The position numbers were made by a program, and so were the translations under genes. A stretch of DNA of 64,000 bases from Streptomyces cathayae (GTDB taxonomy: Bacteria; Actinomycetota; Actinomycetes; Streptomycetales; Streptomycetaceae), in contig NZ_CP121682.1 in NCBI RefSeq assembly GCF_029760955.1, forward strand, positions 1,364,001 through 1,428,000, written 5' to 3'. Below, piece by piece: positions 41,942 through 50,635 of the stretch (its first letter is position 1; every line of letters starts with the position of its first letter). A model generated the notes under the pieces. It searched no databases and was not told where the DNA came from. It saw nothing but the letters and a program-made list of their open reading frames with translations.

Positions 41942-42180
41942 GCCTGCCCGTCCGCCGCCCCGGCCCGCGAGCGCTCTCTGATCACCGCGCTCCGCCCGCG
42001 ACTTCCGCCACCCAGGTCGCCAAGACCATCGGAGCAACACCGACATGATCCCCCGAGTCAGCGCCCGCACCCACACTCCGCACGACCCGCTCTGCGAGGC
42101 CCTGGGGTGAACCGGTGTTGCCACCGCCCCACCCGCGGTACGAAACACTCCACGACGATCACCGTAGGAGATTCGTCCCG

Positions 42181-42811
42181 TTGCCTCTGGCCGACCGATT
42201 CCTGGCCGTCCGCCGCGCTCCTCACTCCGACGTGAGGTCCTCGCCCGGGGCGGCGACCCCGAGGCCCACAGCGTTCTTCAGCGCGCAGGGTTCGTCCCTG
42301 TCGTCCAGCTCCGCGAGACCTGACACCGCGTACCCATCGATCTCACGGTGGACGAGGAGGCCCGCCTCGCCACCAAAGCCGTAGCCCGGCTGCGGGCCGT
42401 CTGCTACCACGTCGACTGCGACAAGGACTTCCACACCGCCCGGCGTCCCGCCTCGCTATCTGCCGCTGGGCGCCCAGGTCGCACAGCTCGCCGAGTGCAT
42501 CCGCAAGGCCACTACTGACGAGGGGCCGAGGTCCTCACCGAGCTGACCGCCTCTTACGACGGGATCCTCAACGCCCTTGAGGAAATCCTGCAGGCCACCG
42601 CGGACTTCCACGACGGCATGGGCGAGGCTGCCGACCCGCATGTCGCTTGCGCTACCTCGCAGACCGGCACACCCAGCACCCCGGCCACAGCACCTACGCG
42701 GAAGAGATCCCCCGCGGCAGAGCGCGAACGCTCCACCATCTGCGCCTGCCCGCCCCGCCACATGCCGTGCCAGTACCGCCTCCGCCCACCGTCGTCGGAC
42801 TTCGCCGCTGA
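42181..42811 (+). pseudogene. Decayed element-specific gene, several frameshifts
   Basis: Protein-like fragments occur in order but in different frames: LPLADRFLAVRR from a TTG with TAGGAG upstream; then VLARGGDPEAHSVLQRAGF and a stop after VPVVQLRET; then LTVDEEARLATKAVARLRAV; then RYLPLGAQVAQLAECIRKAT; then VLTELTASYDGILNALEEIL; and finally RYLADRHTQHPGHSTYAEE to the TGA at 42811. Together they form one ancestral protein of about 200 residues, as found on Streptomyces plasmids. At least three frame changes and one stop make it nonfunctional. Confidence 0.65.
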
Positions 42812-42837
42812 CGCCATCCCATCTGATCAAGGAAGAC

Positions 42838-43584
42838 ATGCACGACCACGACTCTGGACGCCTTGTCTCGTTCGCCGATGTCCTCGCCGGTGAACTGCCC
42901 GATGCCTGGACCAGCTGTCACCACCCGGCCGAGGACAAAGACGACCTCGCCGATCTCACCGACCGTATCTGGGACATGGACCTCGTCGCCCAAGCCCTCG
43001 TCAAGAACCCGCTCCAGCAAGCAGCGGTCCTCACCCGCCAGGACGGTGCGCAGCTCGTCGTCCTCGACCGGCCCGGACGGGACGGATTCCTCATCGCCGC
43101 CGTCGCCCCCAGAAACCTCCCCTCAGAGGCGTTCCGGGGCCTGCGTGAACCGGACGGAATCGTCCTGACGGACGACCCGTTCCACAGCGCGGAGCTGGTC
43201 GCCGGCGACCTACTGGCCCGCTTCGACACGGCCCTCGCCCAGGTCCGCTGCAACGCGGCAGGCACCCAGCCGTCCCAGCCGGACCGGGTCGTCCTGACCT
43301 GGCAGCCGGACGGCAGCCTCGCCGCCGCCCCTGTCAGCGAGAAGGCTGCCGAAGTCCTGGCCGCCAACGGGTTCGTCCGCGACGAGAGCGGCACCTACCG
43401 CCTCAGCGGCGACGACACCACCGCCCAGGCACGCGCCGTGCGGGCGATCGGTCCGCAGCTCGACGCTCACGGCATCGCCGTCGCGCTCCAGCACCCCTCG
43501 GGCCGGATCCCGCCCACCGCCACCCCGCCGACGCCTTCGCCAGTCCCGGCTGCCACCAGGGCCTCCGCCGGGAGGAGGCGGTGA
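42838..43584 (+). CDS. Element-specific protein, FRGxxEPxGI family
   Basis: A 248-residue protein paralogous to the 36154 product. Shared blocks are LVVLDRPGRDGFLIAAVAPR, FRGLREPDGIVLTDDPF, RVVLTWQPDGSLAAAPV and the C-terminal module ANGFVRDESGTYRL to DAHGIAVALQH. The acidic N-terminus has DLADLTDRIWDMDLVAQAL. ATG 42838 follows AAGGAAG. No known domain; conserved within Streptomyces conjugative elements by appearance. Confidence 0.65.
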   Translation: MHDHDSGRLVSFADVLAGELPDAWTSCHHPAEDKDDLADLTDRIWDMDLVAQALVKNPLQQAAVLTRQDGAQLVVLDRPGRDGFLIAAVAPRNLPSEAFRGLREPDGIVLTDDPFHSAELVAGDLLARFDTALAQVRCNAAGTQPSQPDRVVLTWQPDGSLAAAPVSEKAAEVLAANGFVRDESGTYRLSGDDTTAQARAVRAIGPQLDAHGIAVALQHPSGRIPPTATPPTPSPVPAATRASAGRRR

Positions 43585-43716
43585 CGCAAAACATCGGCGA
43601 GCACACCGGCCCGCCGACCGCTCCCCGGCACGAGATGCCCCGGCGCGGGACTCCCCGGCCCATGCGGATCGGCCACCGCCACCACCACTGCCCTCGCCCC
43701 TTCGCTCGGGAGGACC

Positions 43717-44100
43717 ATGCCCCGCACCACCCCCTACCCGACCCGGCTGGCCGACGAGATCGCGCGCCAGCTCGGCCGACTCACCGACCATCTCTCCCAA
43801 CTCCCCCCGCATGAGGCCATCCAGGTCATCGCACGGGTCCTCGAACCGCAGGACGGTGTCCTCAGCCGCGTCACCCACTTGGTCGTCACCGGCTCCCACT
43901 TCGCCAAGGACCAGGCCGAACGCGGCATCCTGCCGGCCGAGGTCTGGCTCGCCCTCGGCCGGGCCGCGAACGAACTGCACGACATCGCGCTCGAACTCGA
44001 CGAGCACACCGACACCCTCACCGAACTGACCACCCGCCCTGCCCCCATTCCCACACCGCCCCCGAACGCCGCACCACTCGTCGTCCGGCGCCGCCGGTGA
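43717..44100 (+). CDS. Small helical protein before a DUF317 gene
   Basis: A 127-residue helical protein (ADEIARQLGRLTDHLSQLPP near residues 12-31; LGRAANELHDIALELDEHTD near 80-99) with a Pro/Arg-rich end. It is coupled to the DUF317 gene by a 4-bp overlap. A similar small helical gene (44929) precedes the next DUF317 gene, so helical partner plus DUF317 looks like a repeated gene pair. Confidence 0.6.
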   Translation: MPRTTPYPTRLADEIARQLGRLTDHLSQLPPHEAIQVIARVLEPQDGVLSRVTHLVVTGSHFAKDQAERGILPAEVWLALGRAANELHDIALELDEHTDTLTELTTRPAPIPTPPPNAAPLVVRRRR

Positions 44101-44900
44101 AGAAAAAGCAGTGGCACGGCTGGAGTCCAGGCGAGCAGGCCGAGCAGCACTACCTGATCGAGCCCCGCGCCCTCGCCGGCGGCGGAGACATCCGCCACGT
44201 CTCCGAGTTCCTGCGCGCCTCCGGATGGCGGGACCGGTCAAAGCCCGGCGGGCCCCTGCTCATGGACAGCCCCGACCGCAGTATCCGCATCGGGTACGAC
44301 CCCTTCGTCCAGCCCGGCGGATGGACCATCCACGGCAAGGCCACCACTCACCAGGAGGAATGGACAGCGATCCTGGGCCGCCAAGCACCGGTCGAAATCG
44401 TCGCCGGGCTCACCGACGCGCTCACCCGCCCTCACTCCGCACACGCCCCCAACGTCTGGGCCCCGCTCCAGGAACAGCGCTGGCACATCCCACCTGGCGA
44501 CGGCCACATCACCGCGGTGAGCCCCGACCGCTCGGCCTGGATGCAGTTCCACCAGGCCCCCGACGGCCACGCCATGTGGTGGTCCGGAGCCCAGGCTCAC
44601 CAAGGCAACGGCTGGACAGCCCAGTTCACCGCCACCACTCCGATGCACCTAGTGCAGAGCTACGCCGCCGCCCTTGCCAGCCCCGAGCCCGTCATGCGCC
44701 CCCGCGGACGCGTCCCCCACAGCACCCGGATCCGCACCACCTCCGTCTCGGTCCTCCCCTCACAGCTCAGCGCCTGGCAGCAAGCCCGCATCACCGCCGC
44801 CCGCACCGCCACCTGGGCCCGCCCCTCCTGGCAGGCCAACCAGCCCCCCACCACCGCGCGCCCCCGCGCCACCCAGCGCGGGGCCCGCGCCCACCGTTGA
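44097..44900 (+). CDS. DUF317 domain protein
   Basis: A 267-residue DUF317 protein with two tandem units: HVSEFLRASGWRDRSKPGGP to WTIHGKATTHQEEWTAILGR, and WHIPPGDGHITAVSPDRSAW to WTAQFTATTPMHLVQSYAAA. The regular placement of Trp in each unit is typical. A basic, Pro-rich tail follows. GTG 44097 overlaps the preceding stop. Function unknown, family restricted to actinobacterial mobile elements. Confidence 0.75.
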   Translation: MKKKQWHGWSPGEQAEQHYLIEPRALAGGGDIRHVSEFLRASGWRDRSKPGGPLLMDSPDRSIRIGYDPFVQPGGWTIHGKATTHQEEWTAILGRQAPVEIVAGLTDALTRPHSAHAPNVWAPLQEQRWHIPPGDGHITAVSPDRSAWMQFHQAPDGHAMWWSGAQAHQGNGWTAQFTATTPMHLVQSYAAALASPEPVMRPRGRVPHSTRIRTTSVSVLPSQLSAWQQARITAARTATWARPSWQANQPPTTARPRATQRGARAHR

Positions 44901-44928
44901 TCCTTCCGCCCTCCCCCCAAGGAGCTCC

Positions 44929-45285
44929 ATGCCCGTACCCACCCCTGGCGACATCCACGCCGCCGCCCAGACCCTGGCCCGGCTCACCGAGTACCTGCGC
45001 GAGAACCCCGAGCCCGCCGAGGCACTCGGCCTCATCGAGCCGCTGCTGGACGAGTACACCGGTGTCCCCGTCCAGCTCGCCGACGCCCTGCGCGCCCTGG
45101 CCCGAGCCGTGCAGGAGCACCCCGCCACCCCTCACACCGTCGAAACCGACCTCCTGATCCAGGAGCTGCGCACCGCCGCGTGGGAGCAGGCCGACCAGCA
45201 CACCCTCCACTACGCCCTCGACGATCTGCGCAGCCTGTACCGGAAGGCACCCGAGACCCTGCCGGAGTGCGGCCCGTGCCCGTGA
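44929..45285 (+). CDS. Small helical protein before a DUF317 gene
   Basis: A 118-residue all-helical protein (IHAAAQTLARLTEYLRENPE near residues 9-28; LIQELRTAAWEQADQHTLHY near 75-94). The ATG at 44929 follows AAGGAG. Its end overlaps the start of the 45276 DUF317 gene. It resembles the 43717 product in size, helicity and position. Confidence 0.6.
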   Translation: MPVPTPGDIHAAAQTLARLTEYLRENPEPAEALGLIEPLLDEYTGVPVQLADALRALARAVQEHPATPHTVETDLLIQELRTAAWEQADQHTLHYALDDLRSLYRKAPETLPECGPCP

Positions 45286-46091
45286 GCGAACGGCAGCTCG
45301 CCGCCTTCGCCGACACCCACGCCTGGCGCGTCCCGTTCGACACCGGTCCGCGCCACCTGGCCGGCCCCGGCGACGGCCGACACGTCACCCATGGCCTGGC
45401 CGCGGCCGGATGGACGCGCACATCCGATCCGTTGAGCCCCGAGATCGTACTGACGAGCCCGGACCACCGGCACAGCCTGCAGTTCGATCCGCAGTCCGCC
45501 ACCGCCGCTCGGTGGCGGCTGCGGGCCGAGCCCACCGACACCGACCCGGGCTGGTACGCAGAGTTCGGCGAACTCGTCCCCGCCGAGGTCCTCAGCGCTG
45601 TCACCGATGCCCTCGTCGCCCCCTCGACCGTCGATCCACGCGACCCCCTGGTCGCGGCGGACGCCGCAAGCTGGCTCATCGATGCGCGCGGTGCCGCAAG
45701 CTCGCCGGACGCCACGTGCCGCGTCGAACGGCGTCCCGAACGGAACGCCACCGTGTCCTGGCACGTGGAGGCGCACGAGCCCGGACACGGTTCCCGTGGC
45801 CTCCGACTCTGGCACGCCTGGTTCGATGCCCAGACGCCCACCCGCCTGGTCGAAGCCTTCGTCACCGCACTCGCCAACCCAGCCCCGCTCCAGCGCGGCA
45901 TGTTCGACCGCACCGCCCATGGCGCCATGCAGAAGCCGAGTCCCCTGTCCCCGCAGCACGTGGTCGACGCGCACACCGAGCGACTCCGTGCCCTTCGTGC
46001 CCGGATCCGTGCGGCCCGGCGACGCCCCCAGCCCGAGACGGTCAAGGTCCCCGCTCCGCCGCCATCCCCGTCTGCCTCCCTGCGGCGATGA
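45276..46091 (+). CDS. DUF317 domain protein
   Basis: A 271-residue DUF317 protein. The first unit contains VTHGLAAAGWTRTSDPLSPE and WRLRAEPTDTDPGWYAEFGE, and the second VSWHVEAHEPGHGSRGLRLW with HAWFDAQTPTRLVEAFVTAL. A basic helical tail ends in Pro/Ser. It can start at GTG 45276 or GTG 45282, both overlapping the upstream stop. It is followed by a helical gene overlapping by 4 bp. Confidence 0.75.
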   Translation: MPVSERQLAAFADTHAWRVPFDTGPRHLAGPGDGRHVTHGLAAAGWTRTSDPLSPEIVLTSPDHRHSLQFDPQSATAARWRLRAEPTDTDPGWYAEFGELVPAEVLSAVTDALVAPSTVDPRDPLVAADAASWLIDARGAASSPDATCRVERRPERNATVSWHVEAHEPGHGSRGLRLWHAWFDAQTPTRLVEAFVTALANPAPLQRGMFDRTAHGAMQKPSPLSPQHVVDAHTERLRALRARIRAARRRPQPETVKVPAPPPSPSASLRR

Positions 46092-46717
46092 CCGCCGAAC
46101 AGGGGACTCCGAACATCACCACCCCACAAGGACCCGTCATTTCCACCACCTCCGACTCCCACCGCGCCACTCTGAGGCAGCTCTCCGCCTTCCTACGCGA
46201 GAGCACCTACATCCTGGCCAACTGGGACTACTACTCCGAAAAGAACACCGATCTCGACGGCTGGCCGTTCGACGAACACGCCTACGGCCTCCGACAGCGC
46301 CAGCGCGACCGCGAGACCGCCGAAGCATTCGAGGCCGTCCGCCCCACCGCACGGCAACTCCTCGCCACCGCGGAAGAACAACTCGCCCCACTGGCCGCCC
46401 GTGCGGTCCAGTCCCGCTGGGCCTGGCAGCTCGGCACCCTGCGCGACGCGCTCGACCGCCTGGACGTCCTGCACCAGGAGTGGCAGCAGACCTGCGCCGG
46501 CCTCCCCCTCACCACCCGGCCCGGCACGCCGACGTACGAGGACGCGCTCGCCGACCACTACGCCGAGGCATGGAGCTACCTCGACGACTGGGCCACTCAT
46601 GGCCACGCCGTCATCGACATCAACACCACTGCTCGCAGTACCCGGTCGCACCTGGTCCCGCCGCCGACCGCGAAGCCGGCGCCCGTGGCCGACCGGACCA
46701 CCCCGGTACGGAGGTAG
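46088..46717 (+). CDS. Helical hypothetical protein
   Basis: A 209-residue helical protein (TLRQLSAFLRESTYILANWD near residues 28-47; LGTLRDALDRLDVLHQEWQQ further on) with an aromatic-rich middle and a Pro-rich tail. No domain recognised. Its ATG overlaps the DUF317 stop, and its TAG overlaps a short downstream frame starting at 46717. Confidence 0.55.
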   Translation: MTAEQGTPNITTPQGPVISTTSDSHRATLRQLSAFLRESTYILANWDYYSEKNTDLDGWPFDEHAYGLRQRQRDRETAEAFEAVRPTARQLLATAEEQLAPLAARAVQSRWAWQLGTLRDALDRLDVLHQEWQQTCAGLPLTTRPGTPTYEDALADHYAEAWSYLDDWATHGHAVIDINTTARSTRSHLVPPPTAKPAPVADRTTPVRR

Positions 46718-46854
46718 TGGTGCCCTCGTCTCCCAAGACCGTCGACCCGAACCGCATCACACGGGCCGAGGCGAACCTGCCTGTCAGCCTGATCGCCTTC
46801 ACCCTGGAAAAAACCACATCCGCACACTCACCGCCCGCCGCAGCGCACCGCTAG
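46717..46854 (+). CDS. 45-residue micro-protein, family copy 1
   Basis: A GTG at 46717 overlaps the preceding TAG; GGAGG lies just upstream within that gene. The peptide contains NRITRAEANLPVSLIAFTLE, closely similar in pattern to the micro-ORF at 49594 (RPNEAGALVAVISYTLR). Conserved spacing of Glu-Ala, a hydrophobic run and a Thr-Leu end suggests a real peptide family. Both lie immediately before a larger enzyme gene. Confidence 0.4.
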   Translation: MVPSSPKTVDPNRITRAEANLPVSLIAFTLEKTTSAHSPPAAAHR

Positions 46855-46944
46855 CAGCCCCGAGCACCCCGCGGCGCCCACCGGCCCACCCGGGCAACAC
46901 CCTCTGACCTACGCCTCCCACCCTCGCCCGGAAGCACATCGCCC

Positions 46945-48729
46945 TTGCCCCCTTCCGCCAGCAAGCCCTCCGACGGCTACGACATCGCCTTCCGCCTCCT
47001 CCTGGGCGTGGCCACCATCGTCGTCCCCCTGTCCCACCTCGCCTGGCTGTCCGGCAACATCACCGCCTGGCTGACCGGCCAGTCCTGGGCCGCATACGCA
47101 CCCACCACTGCTCTGCTCCACCCCGACCAGCTCTGGCCTCACACCGGAGAAACATCCTTGCTCATCGGAGCCCGCCTCGTCCCCGCCGCCGCGCTGCTCG
47201 CGCTCGCCACCGCAGCCGTCGTCCTGTGGTCGCGCCATAGGACCAGTGGAGGACGGAAGAAGATCGCCGGCATGGCCAAGCCCAAGGACATCGAGCCCCT
47301 GATGGCCAAAGCCATCACCGCCAAAACCCGCTCCCTGCGGCCGAGTCTGAAGACCGCCAAGCGCATCGATGCCAAGGACACAGGCGTTCTCCTCGGCAAC
47401 CTGCAGGGCACGAAGCACGAGGTCCGCATGGGGTATGAGGACGTCGCCGTCGCGATCATGGCCCCGCGCTCCGGCAAGACCACGTCGCTGGCGATCCCCT
47501 CGATCCTCAACGCGCCCGGCCCGGTCCTGCTGACCTCGAACAAGGCGGCGGGCGACGCGTACACCGCGACCCTCGACGCCCGGGCTGCGGTGGGGCGGGT
47601 GTGGTCGATGGACCCGCAGCAGATCGCCCACGTGTCCCGCGAGATGTGGTGGAACCCTCTCGCGGACGCCAAGACTCTGGACGGTGCCGGTCGCCTGGCC
47701 GGGCACTTCCTCGCCGCGAGCGTGGATGCCTCCCAGCAGGGCGACTTCTGGTCCAAGGCCGGATCCAACATCCTGTCCCAGCTCTTCCTCGCCGCAGCCC
47801 TCGATGACCGGCCCATCACCGACGTCATGCAGTGGCTCGCGTTCCCCGCCGACCGCACCCCGCTCGATATCCTCCGCGACCACGACTTCGCCGCCGTCGC
47901 CGCCCAGCTCAAGGGCACCGTCGAGGGCCCGCCGGAGACCCGCGACGGCATCTACGAGACCGCCCGCCAGTACGCCGCCGCCCTGCTGAACTCCGAGATC
48001 GCCGCCTGGGTCACCCCGCAGAAAGACATCGCCGAGTTCCGCCCGTCGCAGTTCGTCACCTCCACAGACACGCTCTACCTGCTGAGCAAGGACGGCGGAG
48101 GCGGAGCGAGCGCCCTGATCGCGGCATGCGCGGACTCCGTGATGCGGGCCGCGACCGCCCAGGCCGAGCGCGCCGGCGGACGCCTCGACCCACCCATGCT
48201 CGCGCTCCTCGACGAGGCCGCCAACGTCTGCAAGATCTCTGACCTGCCGGACCTGTACTCCCACCTCGGCAGCCGCGGCATCATCCCGATCACCATCCTG
48301 CAGTCCTACCGCCAGGGCCAGAAGGTCTGGGGCGACGCGGGCATGGACGCCATGTGGTCCGCCTCCACCGTGAAGGTCATCGGCTCCGGCATCGACGACC
48401 CGGACTTCGCCGACAAGCTGTCCCGGCTGATCGGCGACCACGACGTCGAGACCACCTCCACCTCCCATTCCGAGTCCGGCAAGTCCACCTCGGTATCCAT
48501 GCGGCAGGAGCGGATCCTGCCCGCCGACGCCATCCGCGCCCTGCCCAAGGGCACCGCCCTGTGCTTCGCCACCGGCATGCGCGCCGCCATGCTCGACCTG
48601 CGCCCCTGGTACCTGGAGCCCGGCGCCGACGAGCTGTCCGCGGCCTCCGCCCGCGCCTCGAAGGCCATCACCACCCGCGCCGTCGCCAAGCACGCCCCCA
48701 CGCAGGACGACTTCGGCCCTGCGGCCTGA
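46945..48729 (+). CDS. VirD4/TraG-like type IV coupling ATPase
   Basis: A 594-residue membrane-bound ATPase that would dock substrate DNA to the transfer channel. Two N-terminal membrane helices (about residues 15-50 and 72-93) are followed by a cytoplasmic motor with Walker A APRSGKTTS near 171-179 and Walker B MLALLDEAANVCK near 417-429. VirD4 blocks PDLYSHLGSRGIIPITILQS and QERILPADAIRALPKG are also present. The TTG at 46945 has a weak ribosome-binding site. Its presence with VirB4- and VirB6-like genes marks a true type IV secretion-like system. Confidence 0.9.
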   Translation: MPPSASKPSDGYDIAFRLLLGVATIVVPLSHLAWLSGNITAWLTGQSWAAYAPTTALLHPDQLWPHTGETSLLIGARLVPAAALLALATAAVVLWSRHRTSGGRKKIAGMAKPKDIEPLMAKAITAKTRSLRPSLKTAKRIDAKDTGVLLGNLQGTKHEVRMGYEDVAVAIMAPRSGKTTSLAIPSILNAPGPVLLTSNKAAGDAYTATLDARAAVGRVWSMDPQQIAHVSREMWWNPLADAKTLDGAGRLAGHFLAASVDASQQGDFWSKAGSNILSQLFLAAALDDRPITDVMQWLAFPADRTPLDILRDHDFAAVAAQLKGTVEGPPETRDGIYETARQYAAALLNSEIAAWVTPQKDIAEFRPSQFVTSTDTLYLLSKDGGGGASALIAACADSVMRAATAQAERAGGRLDPPMLALLDEAANVCKISDLPDLYSHLGSRGIIPITILQSYRQGQKVWGDAGMDAMWSASTVKVIGSGIDDPDFADKLSRLIGDHDVETTSTSHSESGKSTSVSMRQERILPADAIRALPKGTALCFATGMRAAMLDLRPWYLEPGADELSAASARASKAITTRAVAKHAPTQDDFGPAA

Positions 48730-48769
48730 TCACAACACCTCGCCACTCCACCGGAGCCCCACCATCGCC

Positions 48770-49597
48770 ATGCGCCAAATTGACCTGCCCGCGCAGATCG
48801 ACCATCTCCGCAAGCTCGGCGCCGACTTCGCCGCCCTGCACGCCACCGTCACCGCCCTGAACGCCCATCCGGGCAGCGAGATGCTGCAGCAGGTCGGTCC
48901 CAAAATCCTCGCCATCCACGAGCTCGTCGGCCGCGCCTTGGTCCGCCTGTCCGTGCTCGATGGCAGCCAGTACACGGCCGTGCCCGGCAGTCGTTCCTCC
49001 CTGGAGACGCTCAGTGAGGTCATCGCCTCCGGCTCTCTCGCCGCTTCGCAGCTGGCGAGAGCCGTGGCCGACAACCCGCTCGAAGCCGCCGCCATCACCG
49101 GAGGCCCACCGGTCGACGATGCTGCCGTGCACCAAGCCCGGCACGCCGAGGCCAGGCCCCTCCTGGCCGAGAGCCTGACCACGGCCGCCCACCACCTCGA
49201 CCTGTGCGCGACGTGCTGCCGGTACACGGCGGCCGGGATCGCCCGCGACCTGAAAGACCACCCAGAACACCGCCCGTCACTGCCGCAGTTGACCAACGCC
49301 CAGTACACGGCGCTCGACAAGATCGCCCAAGGCGGCGCCCGCCGCTACGAGCGCCGAGGCGGAAGCGGAAGCGTCATGACCGGCGACGGCAGCAGCATCC
49401 ACGCCACACCCTTCGCCGTGCTGGAGAAGCACCGCCTGATCCGGATCAACACACAGCACTCCGCCATCGCCGGCCAGGACGTCACGGTCACGGCCGCCGG
49501 GAAGCTGGTACTGGACACCCAGCGGCCCGGACCGACGCCCTCAGCATCACCGGGCAAGGCGCCCGCGCCCGGCAAGCCGGGCGGGAGGCGCCGATGA
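48770..49597 (+). CDS. Hypothetical protein with possible C-terminal winged helix
   Basis: A 275-residue protein. The N-terminal half is helical (IDHLRKLGADFAALHATVTA). A central CATCC pair lies near residue 146. The C-terminal third (LTNAQYTALDKIAQGGARRY; FAVLEKHRLIRINTQH; VTVTAAGKLVLDTQR) has the pattern of a winged-helix repressor-like fold. DNA binding is possible but unproven. ATG 48770. The stop overlaps the ATG of a 24-codon frame. Confidence 0.55.
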   Translation: MRQIDLPAQIDHLRKLGADFAALHATVTALNAHPGSEMLQQVGPKILAIHELVGRALVRLSVLDGSQYTAVPGSRSSLETLSEVIASGSLAASQLARAVADNPLEAAAITGGPPVDDAAVHQARHAEARPLLAESLTTAAHHLDLCATCCRYTAAGIARDLKDHPEHRPSLPQLTNAQYTALDKIAQGGARRYERRGGSGSVMTGDGSSIHATPFAVLEKHRLIRINTQHSAIAGQDVTVTAAGKLVLDTQRPGPTPSASPGKAPAPGKPGGRRR

Positions 49598-49668
49598 GCA
49601 GCCTTCGCCCCAACGAAGCGGGCGCTCTTGTCGCCGTCATCTCCTACACACTCCGTACGCAGCGCTGA
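49594..49668 (+). CDS. 24-residue micro-protein, family copy 2
   Basis: ATG 49594 overlaps the preceding TGA (ATGA). The peptide RPNEAGALVAVISYTLR repeats the pattern of the micro-ORF at 46717. It lies just upstream of the PP-loop enzyme gene. It is too short for statistical support on its own; the pair makes it credible. Confidence 0.4.
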   Translation: MSSLRPNEAGALVAVISYTLRTQR

Positions 49669-49711
49669 GCGCCGGCCCCCTCTCCCCACCATCTCACCGT
49701 CAGGACTTCCC

Positions 49712-50635
49712 ATTTCCGCCACTCCGCAGTTCCGCGCCATATCGCTCGGCGCGGGAGCCCAGTCCAGCGCCATGCTCGCTCTTTCCGCCGAAGGCATCCT
49801 CCCGAAGGTCGATTACGCCATCTTCGCCGACACAGGTTGGGAACCGGCTGCTGTATACAAGCACCTCGACCGCCTGGAAACAGAGATAGCCAGGTCCGCC
49901 GGAATCCCTGTGCTGCGCGTCTCCTCCGGAAACATTCGTGACGACGCCCTCGACCCGAATCACCGATTCGCCTCCATGCCTCTCTACATCCTGAACCAGG
50001 ACGGGAAGCAGGGCATGACCAGGCGCCAGTGCACTGGTGAGTACAAAATCAAGCCGATCAAGAAGAAGGTCCGCGAACTCCTCGGATACCCCTATCCACA
50101 GCGCATCCCGAAGGATGTGCTCGTCGAGCAGTGGATCGGCATTTCGACGGACGAATTCCATCGCGCCAAGGACGCCGACGTCCGCTACATGAAGAACGTC
50201 CATCCGTTGATCGAGATGGGTTGGTCCCGTAGCGACTGCACCCGTTACCTGGCTTCGCTCGGCCTCGCGGACACACCGAAATCGTCGTGCCTGGGATGCC
50301 CCTTCCACGGCAACGCGCAATGGCGCCACATCCGCGACACAAGCCCCGAAGAATGGCAGGACGTCGTCGAATTCGACGCCGCGATCCGAAAGGGCAACGC
50401 CCGCGCCAACGCCACCGGCAACAAGCTGCTCGGCCAGGCATTCCTTCATCGCTCACGCGTACCCCTCAGCGAGGCACCGATCGACCACGTCACCGCCGCC
50501 GAACGAGCAGCTCTCCAGGACGAGCTGACGGACGTGTACGAGTTGGAGCACGGCGTGGCCGGCGGGTGTTCGCCCTGGGCATGCCGGGGAGAAGTGGACG
50601 CGCCGGCACAGGACGACTTCGGGCTGACCTCTTGA
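49712..50635 (+). CDS. PP-loop PAPS-reductase-like enzyme
   Basis: About 307 residues of the adenine-nucleotide alpha-hydrolase / PAPS-reductase superfamily. The PP-loop is AISLGAGAQSSAML near residues 8-21. Conserved elements include VDYAIFADTGWEPAAVYKHL, RRQCTGEYKIKPIKKKV and SSCLGCPFHGNAQWRHI, whose Cys residues could hold a metal or take part in sulphur transfer. Phage and plasmid members of this group are often found near DNA-modification genes, as here. The codon placed correctly after AGGA is ATT 49712. A TTG at 49628 would add 28 residues that overlap the micro-ORF. Confidence 0.75.
   Translation: MSATPQFRAISLGAGAQSSAMLALSAEGILPKVDYAIFADTGWEPAAVYKHLDRLETEIARSAGIPVLRVSSGNIRDDALDPNHRFASMPLYILNQDGKQGMTRRQCTGEYKIKPIKKKVRELLGYPYPQRIPKDVLVEQWIGISTDEFHRAKDADVRYMKNVHPLIEMGWSRSDCTRYLASLGLADTPKSSCLGCPFHGNAQWRHIRDTSPEEWQDVVEFDAAIRKGNARANATGNKLLGQAFLHRSRVPLSEAPIDHVTAAERAALQDELTDVYELEHGVAGGCSPWACRGEVDAPAQDDFGLTS

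Noticed and set aside
43581..43814. 77-codon frame overlapping the stop at 43584
   Set aside because: His/Pro/Arg-rich translation and about 100 bp overlap with the better supported gene at 43717.
46909..48693. 594-codon minus-strand frame
   Set aside because: Antisense of the VirD4-like ATPase, which has intact Walker motifs.
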